DNA from: Bacteroides sp. SM23_62_1
GTDB taxonomy: Bacteria; Bacteroidota; Bacteroidia; Bacteroidales; SM23-62
DNA length: 40,594 bases
Direction: 5' to 3'
Assembly (NCBI GenBank): GCA_001304505.1
Contig: LJUQ01000048.1
Span: 1 to 40,594, forward strand
Shown here: piece after piece, positions 9,001-16,914 of the stretch
How positions within the stretch are numbered: the stretch's first letter is position 1
Layout: every line of letters starts with the position of its first letter
The notes under the pieces: generated by a model
What the model saw: the letters and a program-made list of their open reading frames with translations, nothing else
The model's database searches: none
What the model was told of the DNA's origin: nothing
Position numbers and translations under genes: made by a program

Positions 9001-11642
9001 ACCGTATGGGTTGTGTCCGTCAGTAGCATACCACGGGCCCTGTCGCCCCTGGGAGTTTTAATCCCCACATAACTTGTAAAAGGAGAGTACGGAATAGAAA
9101 ATCTATCAATACTGAATTCCCCGCTTTCTTCAAAAACACGTGTGACAAAATTTGCCCTCAGCATACCTGGTGCTGCAGTGCTGACATAAATGTCAGTTGA
9201 AAAAACCGCCATACCCTCTTCATTCAGATATCCATCAAAGATCGTCTGTTCCTCGGAATAAAATGATCTGACAGGATCATCAAAGTTAAAATCTGCATAT
9301 TTAGGAAAGGATGTCTGAATCTGTGAAAGGGTTGTATTAATCTGAGCACGGAGATTCCTGGCTACTGCCCCATGAAGCCAGTTTGCTTCAATGGTGCCTT
9401 TGATGCCGGGGTGGGAGACTGATAGTTTATCCACGCCAAAATCAAGATTGATTTTAAGACGATTGGGTTTGACAGTTTCAATTCTTAACCATTTAGTAAA
9501 TGTGGTACCTCCAACTTTAATCCTGATTGTCCAATTTCCTGTAGGAGCTTCAGGATCCGTAGCAGTTATAAAGCTATACAAGCCATTTGTGCCGGACGTC
9601 CGGATTATTTTCCTGGTAACCTGACCATTTGGATTGATCAACTCAAAGCTTACCGGATGGTTCTGAGGAAGAGTCGCGTTTTTATCCTCCAGCATAAAAG
9701 AAAGAAACAACGTATCACCGGGTCTCCACACCCCCCTCTCTCCATAAATATAGCCTTTAATGCCTTTTTGTATAACATTTCCTGTTACATCAAACGTACT
9801 GAGAGACAGCGAAGATCCATCATCCAGTCTCAAATACCCGCGCTGTTCACCATTCCTGACAACAAGGTAAAAAGGTTTCCCTTGAAGTGTGATCTCTGCA
9901 AGCCCCTCTGTATTCGTCTGAACCTCCCCAAGTAACTGCTGTTGATAGTTATAAACTTCAATGGTCACATTGGGAATCACTTCCGTTGTCCTGAGATCAG
10001 TAACTGCAAATGTCATGGACTGATCAGCGCCTCCCTTTGCAATAATGCCCAGGTCAGATGCCAGGATATTTCTTGATACACTCCTGTGGCTGCCATAATA
10101 TGAATTGGAACAGGGGTCATCCCTTTCTTCCCAACTATAGTCCCAGTAATAATACCCGTCTTCATAATCATCATAATAATATGATTCATAAGAATCCCAG
10201 TAACTTAATTCCTCCTCAAATGCCTCATCATAATCCTCTTCCAAGTCAACTGTCACTTCTTCAGCAGTGAATTCTTCCTGACAGGGATAGAGTGAATGAT
10301 TTTTTCTAAAACCAAGCTCAATCCGGTATATTGCACCCGGTTCATGGTGAATGAGATCAGCAAGATCCAGGGAAAAAGTGTTCCATGTACCCCAATCAAT
10401 CGGTCTGTCAGATGTAAGGTTAATCGTCTTTTTAAGAATTAAACGACCTACGCGCTTAAGCTGTGAATTTCCATCAAGATAATTAACCTGGAGAAACTGT
10501 CCGATATTGTTTTCATAGATCCGGATGACCTTCACTTCAACAGCTTTAAGGTTAACTGCTTCGAATGGAAAAATCAAATCATTTGAATGCGGGAGGATAA
10601 CTCCTTTACCCAGTAAACGGATTGCCGGTTTAACTTCCTGAAAACTCAGATTATACTCCTGTCGTGTCTTAAGTTTATAACCGAGAATATTTTTAATTCC
10701 AGCTTCAATATTAACTTTAAGTATCCCGGTTTGCCTTGCTGATGGATATGCTTTTATCACATTGTCTTCAATGATATATTGAATATCAGTCCCATTTTCA
10801 AGAGTAATAAGTCCACGCAGGTATTGATCCGGATCAAGAGGATCGGAAAATCTAAGCAGGATATATTGTTCTGGTTGTTGAACGACAGAGATCTCCATTA
10901 TTTTAAAATCCCCTAAAGCAGGAATATTGATTTTTTCGGATCCGGAAACATCTATATTGATTTTATGACCATCCCAGGATAATTCAACCGTTTCTTCTTT
11001 CTCCGTGCGCTGCAAGCTATCAATAATAAATTCATGGATCTTTCCGTCAGGATCATGTTCCCAGGTTACAGGAAGAGGCCTTCTGTTTTGATTTGCCTGC
11101 AGTACCTTTTCAATAAGGTTATCTTCAATGACATCGGCAGTAATGATCCTGCCATATGATCTGAGCCATTCAAGATTTGTTGTTGAATAAGTTCTGATTC
11201 CCTCCATTTCTACTGAAAAGGTTTGTTGTAAAATCTGGAAATGGAATTCAAAATTTTTCAAATGATCCGGAACATCTGTTACTTTGGAAAGATCAAATGA
11301 AACATTATAACCGGCACCTGATTTCATCCTTTCATCAGGTTTGAACTCTATTGTCCTGCTATCAACCCAATAGGTAACACCCTGCAGGCTGGGCTGAAAC
11401 CTGAAAAGTTTTCCGGTAATTGGTTCGTAGGGTGTAAACGCTTCCTGGTATTCTGCGGTAAGTCGGATACGGATACTGGATTCATTGGAAATACTACCAG
11501 CCGTAAATGCTGAAATATATGAAGTAAATTCAGGATTGATTTCTTCGGTTGATTCAGCCTTTTTCTGACAACCGATTAATACCGGCACAAATATTAGAAA
11601 TATACAAATCCGGAGAATACTGTTATTGTTGAAGGATGGCAT
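6048..11642 (-). CDS. Alpha-2-macroglobulin family lipoprotein with thioester motif
   Basis: A very large lipoprotein (1864 residues from the ATG at 11642) resembling bacterial alpha-2-macroglobulins such as YfhM, which trap proteases in the periplasm. The N-terminus has a hydrophobic stretch ending in the lipobox VLIGC. Macroglobulin-type beta domains follow, including an MG2-like segment (GERGVWRPGDTLFLSF). The thioester motif CIEQ (Cys1413 to Gln1416) sits in YPHGCIEQTTSA, so a reactive thioester can form; the alpha-helical thioester domain and a C-terminal receptor-like domain follow. I prefer the ATG at 11642 over an upstream in-frame TTG at 11675: it gives a proper lipoprotein signal, and a TACCTTTG promoter element overlaps the TTG. 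An insert at about residues 464-515 is extremely rich in Asp, Glu, Tyr and Trp. pbpC lies downstream. Confidence 0.92.
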   Translation of the reverse strand: MPSFNNNSILRICIFLIFVPVLIGCQKKAESTEEINPEFTSYISAFTAGSISNESSIRIRLTAEYQEAFTPYEPITGKLFRFQPSLQGVTYWVDSRTIEFKPDERMKSGAGYNVSFDLSKVTDVPDHLKNFEFHFQILQQTFSVEMEGIRTYSTTNLEWLRSYGRIITADVIEDNLIEKVLQANQNRRPLPVTWEHDPDGKIHEFIIDSLQRTEKEETVELSWDGHKINIDVSGSEKINIPALGDFKIMEISVVQQPEQYILLRFSDPLDPDQYLRGLITLENGTDIQYIIEDNVIKAYPSARQTGILKVNIEAGIKNILGYKLKTRQEYNLSFQEVKPAIRLLGKGVILPHSNDLIFPFEAVNLKAVEVKVIRIYENNIGQFLQVNYLDGNSQLKRVGRLILKKTINLTSDRPIDWGTWNTFSLDLADLIHHEPGAIYRIELGFRKNHSLYPCQEEFTAEEVTVDLEEDYDEAFEEELSYWDSYESYYYDDYEDGYYYWDYSWEERDDPCSNSYYGSHRSVSRNILASDLGIIAKGGADQSMTFAVTDLRTTEVIPNVTIEVYNYQQQLLGEVQTNTEGLAEITLQGKPFYLVVRNGEQRGYLRLDDGSSLSLSTFDVTGNVIQKGIKGYIYGERGVWRPGDTLFLSFMLEDKNATLPQNHPVSFELINPNGQVTRKIIRTSGTNGLYSFITATDPEAPTGNWTIRIKVGGTTFTKWLRIETVKPNRLKINLDFGVDKLSVSHPGIKGTIEANWLHGAVARNLRAQINTTLSQIQTSFPKYADFNFDDPVRSFYSEEQTIFDGYLNEEGMAVFSTDIYVSTAAPGMLRANFVTRVFEESGEFSIDRFSIPYSPFTSYVGIKTPRGDRARGMLLTDTTHTVYLITLDPDGNPISRDNLDVKIYKINWRWWWDASYDNLASYIGSREHAPIFNERLNTRNGEGSFRFKIDYPEWGRFLIRITDPVSGHTTGKVVYIDWPGWAGRAQREHPGAASMLTFSTDKQTYSVGESAILSLPTSGQGRALVSIENGSRVLEAYWIEAREPESKFTFKISQEMTPNIYIHVTFVQPHAQTTNDLPVRLYGVIPVLVENPETRLTPVISMPDVLKPEGEITIGISEKNNQECAYTLAIVDEGLLDLTRFRTPDPWSSFYAREALGVKTWDVYDMVLGAYGGKIEKIFSIGGGWEEEDGEGAQSKANRFPPMVKFLGPFVLKKGQTNNHSILLPRYVGSVKTMVVAGNQKAYGSAEKITPVRKPLMVLATLPRVLGPSEQVKLPVTIFAMEENLKNVEVEITANDFFDIIGRNKETVSFSQIGDKVITFNLKVKPQIGIGKVNITAKSGLEIARYDIELDIRNPNPPVTEFIDTIVEPGQTWEQSFRLAGMPGTNTALFEVSNIPPIDFGRRLKYLISYPHGCIEQTTSAVFPQLFLDNVMDLDEKTQKVTEGNIKAAILRINSFMLPSGGLGYWPNAQAENEWGTSYAGHFMIEAELKGYGLPVNFIKNWLKYQKKAAKSWRKSTYKYRQDDLIQAYRLYTLALANSPDLGSMNRLREQPDLSTQARWRLAAAYMLAGQPEVAQSIINTSSKDISYYSGFNYSYGSRERDWAMILETLTLMDKRSECIDLVKKISDALAGNNWLSTQTTAYCLLAMSKFAGTESTSKELKFEYVLEKGRQTTNVSTRLPFTQFELDVKDKSEAFLKVTNKGTGIIFARITMEGVPEIGNLSAEQNNLVMSIEYTDMKGNPMDMSSILQGTDFLANVTVINPRGAENYRDMALIQIFPSGWEIHNTRMDDVIPAYQSSLVNYQDIRDDRVYTYFHLPMNDRKKFVIQLNAAYLGKFFLPTVYCEAMYDNRINARIPGKWVEVIQ

Positions 11643-11672
11643 AGTTATTTGGTTTAGGGATTGAAAGTATCT

Positions 11673-11680
11673 CAAAGGTA
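11673..11680 (-). promoter_or_regulatory. -7 promoter element of the macroglobulin-pbpC unit
   Basis: The minus strand reads TACCTTTG, matching TAnnTTTG, 30 bases upstream of the ATG at 11642. It overlaps the alternative TTG start at 11675 and so argues against it. A TTTTG lies 15 bases further upstream, closer than the usual -33 spacing. Confidence 0.45.
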
Positions 11681-11762
11681 TGAAATATCAATAAACAAAA
11701 TTATCGGAGAAGTGGACCGTGATAACCTGTTAATAAAGGGAAAGTATCTGGATGAAAAGCTT

Positions 11763-12644
11763 TTACCGAAGCCGGAAGTCAATTGGGACGGACATTTGAA
11801 GAGCACTAGGGATCCCGTCTATCATCCCAGGTATCCATGCAGGAAAGGATTTGACAAGACGCAGAGCTTCTTCATTGAAGGATTCAATATCGCCATGTAC
11901 AATTTGTGGATCCTTTACCTCACCGGTTTTATCAACAGTGAACAGCACCAGGATAGTAGCTTCTTTACCTGACTTTTCTGCTGATTTTGGATATTGCAGA
12001 TTCTTCTCAATAAATTTTCTTAGTTCGGATGGACCACCTTTAAAACGTGGCAGAACAATATATGGAAAATAATCGGCAGCCGTACCATCAGGATTAAAAC
12101 ATTGCCCTTCTATTAATATTCCATGCTCATAAAGATCTTTCCTGATCATCTGGCCATTATTGTAATAAGTGATAAAATAACCATGTTTTAATCCTTCACT
12201 GTATTGAGTTTCCATCTGTATCGTCCCGTCCTGATTCCATGTTTTCATCGGCCCTTCCGGTACTTCTTCATGAAATCTCTGACGTGACTTTTGGTGACCG
12301 TTTTCATACCACTCTTCCAGAATACCATGAACCATATTATTCTTGTATTCACATTCCTGCTGTTTCTGGCCATTTGGGAAATACCAGGAGAATTTACCCT
12401 CCCGGTAATCAGGCCGGATAGATCTGTAAGTGCCTGTCATCTGAACCTGACCGGAAAGATAATAATCCGTGACATGAAAAAGAAAATCACCTGAATTATC
12501 CATTGTGATGATTCGATAATATTTTGCATTTTCCCTGGATGTTTGTTCCCATGCTATATCGAAATACATGGTATCCGTTAGCACCTGGGAAAACAAACTA
12601 ATGCTATTGATAAAGGCAAAACAAAAAAATATCCCTGCTTTCAT
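11763..12644 (-). CDS. Exported MORN-repeat protein with C-terminal TonB domain
   Basis: A 293-residue protein. The N-terminus looks like a cleavable signal peptide ending near SLFSQ, not the usual uncleaved TonB anchor. Residues about 70-175 hold several MORN/YwqK-type repeats with the pattern G-x-x-x-x-W/Y-Y-x-N-G (for example WYFPNGQ, WYENGHQ, TYYNNGQ). Residues about 195-293 form a TonB C-terminal domain (LPRFKGG, LQYPKSAEKSG, LVLFTVDKTGEVKDPQIV, FPAWIPGMIDG). TonB domains normally link energised inner-membrane complexes to outer-membrane receptors, but no ExbB/ExbD or receptor gene is nearby, and many Bacteroidota proteins of this design have no proven transport role. The start overlaps the rnpA stop as ATGA, so the two are probably translationally coupled. 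Confidence 0.85.
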   Translation of the reverse strand: MKAGIFFCFAFINSISLFSQVLTDTMYFDIAWEQTSRENAKYYRIITMDNSGDFLFHVTDYYLSGQVQMTGTYRSIRPDYREGKFSWYFPNGQKQQECEYKNNMVHGILEEWYENGHQKSRQRFHEEVPEGPMKTWNQDGTIQMETQYSEGLKHGYFITYYNNGQMIRKDLYEHGILIEGQCFNPDGTAADYFPYIVLPRFKGGPSELRKFIEKNLQYPKSAEKSGKEATILVLFTVDKTGEVKDPQIVHGDIESFNEEALRLVKSFPAWIPGMIDGIPSALQMSVPIDFRLR

Positions 12645-13060
12645 TTGTGATTATGGAGTTTCGAAATATTCTGACTTTGTAAATGGTTGATTAAAATATC
12701 AAGTATCTTTTTAATGCTTTCTTCCATTTGCTGGTATGTGAAAATTGTTTTTGGCATGTACAGGATTACAGAGTTTAAAAATAAATTATTATCTGAAAGA
12801 TATTTATATAACTCCAATTTGTTTATCCTGTATGCTTCGCGGATACGTCTTTTTATTAGATTTCTGTCGACCGCCCGTTTGAAATTCCTGCTGGAGACGC
12901 TAACAGCCATCTTTGCTGGATACTGATTTTTATCACCCGGACATAGATCCCAGAAAAATTTTAAAGGCATGACGGTAAAAGATTCACCGGAGCTTATTAT
13001 TTCTCCAATCAATCTCGAACTTTTCAGACGTTCCGATTTGTTAAGTGAGTTTAATAACAC
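12641..13060 (-). CDS. rnpA: Ribonuclease P protein component
   Basis: The 139-residue basic protein subunit of RNase P, which helps the catalytic RNA remove 5' leaders from tRNA precursors. The family signature is clear: MAVSVSSRNFKRAVDRNLIK followed by RRIREAYR, the conserved RNA-binding RNR helix. The N-terminal NKSERLKSSRLIGEIISSG matches the usual beginning. The start appears to be GTG at 13060; no ATG lies in frame upstream before a stop, and an overlapping ATG is out of frame. It overlaps the TonB-domain gene by 4 bases. rpmH, its usual partner in many phyla, is not adjacent. About 150 bases separate it from hemD, with no clear promoter element. Confidence 0.93.
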   Translation of the reverse strand: MLLNSLNKSERLKSSRLIGEIISSGESFTVMPLKFFWDLCPGDKNQYPAKMAVSVSSRNFKRAVDRNLIKRRIREAYRINKLELYKYLSDNNLFLNSVILYMPKTIFTYQQMEESIKKILDILINHLQSQNISKLHNHK

Positions 13061-13210
13061 ATCTAACCAAAAAAAGAGAATAAGAATTTAACAAAATGCG
13101 AATATTAATTAAGGGATCGGGTAATTTAATGAAAGCTTGATTATATTAACGTAATTGCAGTCCTGTCTTGTTACAGTAGATAAAATCAACAATGCCTGAT
13201 AGGTGACAAG

Positions 13211-13963
13211 TTATTTGTTGTTTTTATTAAACTCCCTGATGAACAATTCAAGCGCCATTGTCATTGAAGGTGTCTCAGGTTTTGGAGCTTCAATGTCAAG
13301 CCTTAATCCTGCCTCTTTAACAGCCTTGGCAGTTGATTCACCAAATGAGGCAATTTTAGTATTATTCTGTTTAAAGCCAGGGAAATTCTTGAAAAGAGAC
13401 TTAATCCCTGATGGACTGAAGAACACCAGGATATCGTAATCCAGTTGGCCAAGATCGGAAAGATCACTGCAGATTGTCCTGTAAAGAATGGCTTTGGTGT
13501 ATTGTATATTATTCTTATCAAGAGCATTTGGAAGTTCCTCATTGTGCAGGTCAGAAAGAGGAACAAGGTAAAATCCATCGCTGTGCTTATTGATAAGCTC
13601 CATCAGGTCTTCAATTTTACCATTGCCGTAAAAAATCTTTCTTTTCCTGTAAACAATATATTTCTGCAGGTAATATGCTGTGGATTCCGAAATGCAGAAA
13701 TACTTCATTGAATCAGGGACCGCAATTCTCATCTCTTCACAGATCCTGAAGAAATGGTCTATCGCTGTTTTGCTGTTAAAAATAACAGCAGAGTGCTTCA
13801 GGATGTCAATACGGTTTTGTCTGAATTCCTTGGCTGATAAACCTTCAACCTGAATAAATGGCCTGAAATCAATCTGCAGATTATTCTTTTCGGCCAGCTC
13901 AAAATAAGGGGATTTTCCGTTTTCAGGTTTAGGTTGCGATACAAGTATTTTCTTTATTCTCAT
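13211..13963 (-). CDS. hemD: Uroporphyrinogen-III synthase
   Basis: A 250-residue protein matching the HemD fold, which cyclises hydroxymethylbilane to uroporphyrinogen III in haem and corrinoid biosynthesis. Recognisable pieces are the N-terminal ILVSQPKPENGKSPYFELA, AVIFNSKTAIDHFF, LVPLSDLHNEELP, DILVFFSPSGIKSLF and ASFGESTAKAVKEAGLRLDI near the C-terminus, giving the typical order of the two alpha/beta halves. Sequence conservation in HemD is low, but the FFSPSGI and G-x-x-T-A-x-A motifs and the adjacent DUF4271 gene support the call; that pairing is common in Bacteroidota. It lies 24 bases downstream of the DUF4271 gene and is probably co-transcribed with it. Confidence 0.88.
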   Translation of the reverse strand: MRIKKILVSQPKPENGKSPYFELAEKNNLQIDFRPFIQVEGLSAKEFRQNRIDILKHSAVIFNSKTAIDHFFRICEEMRIAVPDSMKYFCISESTAYYLQKYIVYRKRKIFYGNGKIEDLMELINKHSDGFYLVPLSDLHNEELPNALDKNNIQYTKAILYRTICSDLSDLGQLDYDILVFFSPSGIKSLFKNFPGFKQNNTKIASFGESTAKAVKEAGLRLDIEAPKPETPSMTMALELFIREFNKNNK

Positions 13964-13987
13964 GAAACATCGCTTTTTGCAAACCTG

Positions 13988-15124
13988 TTATAACCAGGAA
14001 GAAAAAAACTTGCAATATATCACAACAGGTAGAATTTCAAGGGTACAAAGGTATAAAATCAAATATAATAATAAAACATCTTTTTTAATTATTATTTGAA
14101 TGCCCTTAACAAAACGAAATAAATAACCCAGCAAAAACAAAGCTATCCCGCTGATTATTAAATAAATACGTAAATTGTCCTGTATATAGGCTATACAGAG
14201 CACAACAGGTATAAAAAAGATGCCAATGTTCTTATATATGAGTAATATTTGATGAAGATATTCCATAAAATTCTCCTGCTGATTGAAGATAAATCCTGCA
14301 AGGAGTAATAGTATTTGATTGATTAACAAGATTATAAGCAAGAGTCCGGCAGAAAATAAATATAGTGGAAAGGGTCCCAGATTATATGGATTGATACGGA
14401 AATAGCTGAAAACGAGGTAAATAAATAATCCTCCGATAATTATATAATTAAGATTTAATATGAAAGCAACCCTTCTGGAAAAAATATTCTGATCTCTGAA
14501 TTCCTTTTTGGACAATTGAAAATTCCAGAGAGATATAGCCGTATTATTTATGAACTTATGATAAAATAATTTTAACCAGGCCAGGACAATCAAGCTAACA
14601 ATAATAATGCCCATTAACCAATCCGGGCTCATATCGAAATCAGATGCTGCACTGTTGTTAACATCTTTATTGAAGTTTTCTAATGTCGCGGAGTTAACCT
14701 GACTGTTCTCCTTTTTAAAAACAAGCCCGGAAGAATCCCTGGTGATATAATAATGATCTTTGAATTTTGTCAACGGGTTATGATCATTATAGACGAGATC
14801 ACTGGTATCCAGCAGGTATGGTATTTCCTCGGCCGGGAATATTTCACGAACAAGGCTTAATGATCTTTCAGTGGAAGGTGTAGTTATGGGATCGGCAGAG
14901 ATTATCCTTTCTGGTATATTTTCTCCGTTCGAAGCATATTTAATAGGAATAGTATCATTTTTATTTCTGGATGATATGATATCCCTGGTTTGTAATGTTT
15001 TGGTTGAATCAATTATTCTGTTTACTGAATCATGACCGCTGGAAATGAGGACAGTATCTTTTTGCATAACGATCGTATCCTGTGGAACATACTGTTTATC
15101 AATAAATTCTTTCATAACCATCAT
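13988..15124 (-). CDS. DUF4271-type integral membrane protein
   Basis: A 378-residue protein of unknown function. Residues 1-155 are polar, probably disordered and likely extracytoplasmic or cytosolic depending on topology. Residues about 168-378 contain about six hydrophobic segments, including LMGIIIVSLIVLAWLKLFY, LYLFSAGLLLIILLINQIL, IGIFFIPVVLCIAYI and VLLLYLILYLCTLEILPVV. The membrane domain and its position directly upstream of hemD fit the DUF4271 family, which is confined to Bacteroidota. Its start overlaps the dtd stop by 4 bases (ATGA), suggesting translational coupling. The family assignment rests on context and topology, as no enzymatic motif is visible. Confidence 0.78.
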   Translation of the reverse strand: MMVMKEFIDKQYVPQDTIVMQKDTVLISSGHDSVNRIIDSTKTLQTRDIISSRNKNDTIPIKYASNGENIPERIISADPITTPSTERSLSLVREIFPAEEIPYLLDTSDLVYNDHNPLTKFKDHYYITRDSSGLVFKKENSQVNSATLENFNKDVNNSAASDFDMSPDWLMGIIIVSLIVLAWLKLFYHKFINNTAISLWNFQLSKKEFRDQNIFSRRVAFILNLNYIIIGGLFIYLVFSYFRINPYNLGPFPLYLFSAGLLLIILLINQILLLLAGFIFNQQENFMEYLHQILLIYKNIGIFFIPVVLCIAYIQDNLRIYLIISGIALFLLGYLFRFVKGIQIIIKKDVLLLYLILYLCTLEILPVVIYCKFFSSWL

Positions 15125-15573
15125 TCCCGGTTTTTTGTGTCGATGATAATGGTGACAGGACCATCATTAATCAACGAGACTTTCATATATGCTCCAAAAT
15201 CGCCTGTCTGAACAGGTATCCCAATATCTTTTGATAATTTCTCGACGAATTGATTGTATAATGGAATGGCAGTTTCAGGTTTCGCAGCCCGTATATAGGA
15301 AGGTCTGTTTCCTTTTTTAGTACTGGCATGAAGGGTAAACTGACTGATCACCAGCACTTCACCACCAGTATCCATCACGGAAAGATTCATCATACCTGCT
15401 TCATCTCTGAAAATTCTGAGTCTTGAGATCTTTCCGCTGAGCCATTCAATATCTTCATAAGTGTCACCCTCTTCTATTCCCAGCAAAATTAGCAATCCTT
15501 CATTGATCTCTGCCGTACATTTTTCTTTAATTATAACAGAGGCTGCTGATACTCTTTGAATTACTGCTCTCAT
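15121..15573 (-). CDS. dtd: D-aminoacyl-tRNA deacylase
   Basis: A cytosolic 150-residue proofreading enzyme that hydrolyses D-amino acids (and glycine mischarged on tRNA-Ala) from tRNA. Length and motifs match the DTD1 family: N-terminal MRAVIQRVSAASV, the catalytic-pocket motif SQFTLHA, GNRPSY, and the C-terminal NDGPVTI carrying the GP cross-subunit motif. It heads the run dtd, DUF4271, hemD, whose members are separated by a 4-base overlap and 24 bases. A TATATTTG element 35 bases upstream of the ATG may be its promoter. Confidence 0.96.
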   Translation of the reverse strand: MRAVIQRVSAASVIIKEKCTAEINEGLLILLGIEEGDTYEDIEWLSGKISRLRIFRDEAGMMNLSVMDTGGEVLVISQFTLHASTKKGNRPSYIRAAKPETAIPLYNQFVEKLSKDIGIPVQTGDFGAYMKVSLINDGPVTIIIDTKNRE

Positions 15574-15608
15574 TTGAACTATAAAATATTGTCCGGCATT
15601 GATACAGA

Positions 15609-15616
15609 CAAATATA
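15609..15616 (-). promoter_or_regulatory. -7 promoter element upstream of dtd
   Basis: The minus strand reads TATATTTG, a match to TAnnTTTG, 35 bases before the dtd ATG. No TTG is found at the expected -33 distance, so this rests on the -7 element alone. Confidence 0.35.
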
Positions 15617-15683
15617 AGTATCTATGAGTTACTTATGAAGCGCTACTGAACTTAAATCGCACCAATATTCATACCCTTCTAAT

Positions 15684-15706
15684 GATATTACCAGGAGGTT
15701 AATATC
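15684..15706 (-). terminator. Stem-loop just past the CotH-like gene stop
   Basis: GATATTA and TAATATC pair over 7 bp, extended by CC/GG with one bulged T, around the tetraloop AGGA. The hairpin begins four bases beyond the stop codon of the gene ending at 15710. There is no strong T-run after it, so termination is possible but not certain. Confidence 0.35.
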
Positions 15707-15709
15707 CTG

Positions 15710-16789
15710 TTAATTCGATCTGCATTTAAGATAAAACTCATTGCGGACACTTTTAGGGTTTTGGATGGTTTTATAGAAGAGATTGAAATAATTGGTAAGA
15801 CCTTTAAGTTCCCGTGGATCGAGGTAAGGAAAATTTTCACATAACGAGTAGATCTCTGACTTTTTTTCCAAGAAAAGATCAAATGCAGGCTGGTATTCTT
15901 CTTCAGGCCTGCAAAATCCACGGAATAAGCGCTGGCGCACATTTTCTATACCCAGTTGAGGTGCCGGGTAAGCATAGGGAGCATTTACCATCCCGGACCA
16001 GTCAAAATCATATGGAACAGCAACCGGAGGTTGTTGAACATCCTTTGAAAGTAGTATAATATTATGAAGTACCGGAACCGACCAATCCGTATTTCCAATA
16101 AAATATTGAAAGACACATAGCGTCATCATTTTGTCCTGCTGTGTTCTCTCCTGGGATACATATTCAATTTCCATTATTTCATAACCATTACGGTCTGCCA
16201 TCTGTTCCTCGGGTTCAATTAAAAATCCAAATTGTGTGATTGGATCTTTTTTCCCTTCTGTATCTTCATATAAAATCCTTACCAGTCTTACACGAAAACT
16301 TTCCTCTGTAAAAAGGTTGTATATTTTATAAACAAGATATTCCTTAATTACAATTTGTTCAAATGATTTTGATTTCGACCGGCAATGAGTGACAAGCTTA
16401 AGTTCATTCTGACCTTCAAAGATTGTATTTACTGTTTCTGATTTTGGGAAATCAAGAAGTATGGGCGGGAAATTACAATTAACAGGATCTCTTCGAAAAT
16501 GTCCGCGTGTTCTGATCCTGATTGGAAGAGATATCTGCTGCCCGGCTTCATCCGTATAAGTTATTATTGCATCGTGTTTTATACGGTCGTCTCCTACATC
16601 TTTCAGTACCTCGTTCATATTGAAGGATAAGGTAAGTTCAACCAAATCATCAGATTGGAATAATTTTGTTGCGGCTGGGTGGAAACCTGCGGGATCAGCC
16701 TCAGTCTGGGCAAGGCTTAAAAAAGAACAAAAATGATAAATAATGGTAAAACAGACCAGAAAAATCCGGATGTTAACTATTTGTTTCAT
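15710..16789 (-). CDS. Exported protein with CotH-kinase-like motifs
   Basis: A 359-residue exported protein with a signal peptide ending near LSLAQ (residue about 28). I do not recognise the exact family, but the order of motifs resembles the spore-coat CotH kinase fold: an RTRGHFRR strand (93-100), LKLVTHC with Lys131, a helix with Glu150 (IVIKEYLVYKIYNLF), a catalytic-loop-like IGNTDWS (231-237) followed by HN, and YDFDWSG (260-266) where the metal-binding DFD would lie. CotH proteins phosphorylate secreted proteins. The assignment is remote and by eye. It lies 125 bases downstream of an exported PPP-phosphatase on the same strand. Six cysteines follow the signal peptide. No promoter element is seen directly upstream. 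Confidence 0.6.
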   Translation of the reverse strand: MKQIVNIRIFLVCFTIIYHFCSFLSLAQTEADPAGFHPAATKLFQSDDLVELTLSFNMNEVLKDVGDDRIKHDAIITYTDEAGQQISLPIRIRTRGHFRRDPVNCNFPPILLDFPKSETVNTIFEGQNELKLVTHCRSKSKSFEQIVIKEYLVYKIYNLFTEESFRVRLVRILYEDTEGKKDPITQFGFLIEPEEQMADRNGYEIMEIEYVSQERTQQDKMMTLCVFQYFIGNTDWSVPVLHNIILLSKDVQQPPVAVPYDFDWSGMVNAPYAYPAPQLGIENVRQRLFRGFCRPEEEYQPAFDLFLEKKSEIYSLCENFPYLDPRELKGLTNYFNLFYKTIQNPKSVRNEFYLKCRSN

Positions 16790-16914
16790 TTTTATATGGT
16801 ATTGATTTGATTTTAAGCAGATTATATATCATATTGATAAGTAATTCACATTCCTTTACGACGGCATTACTTGCCTTGATTCATCACCGGTATAATTACA
16901 TTTTTAGTAATTGC

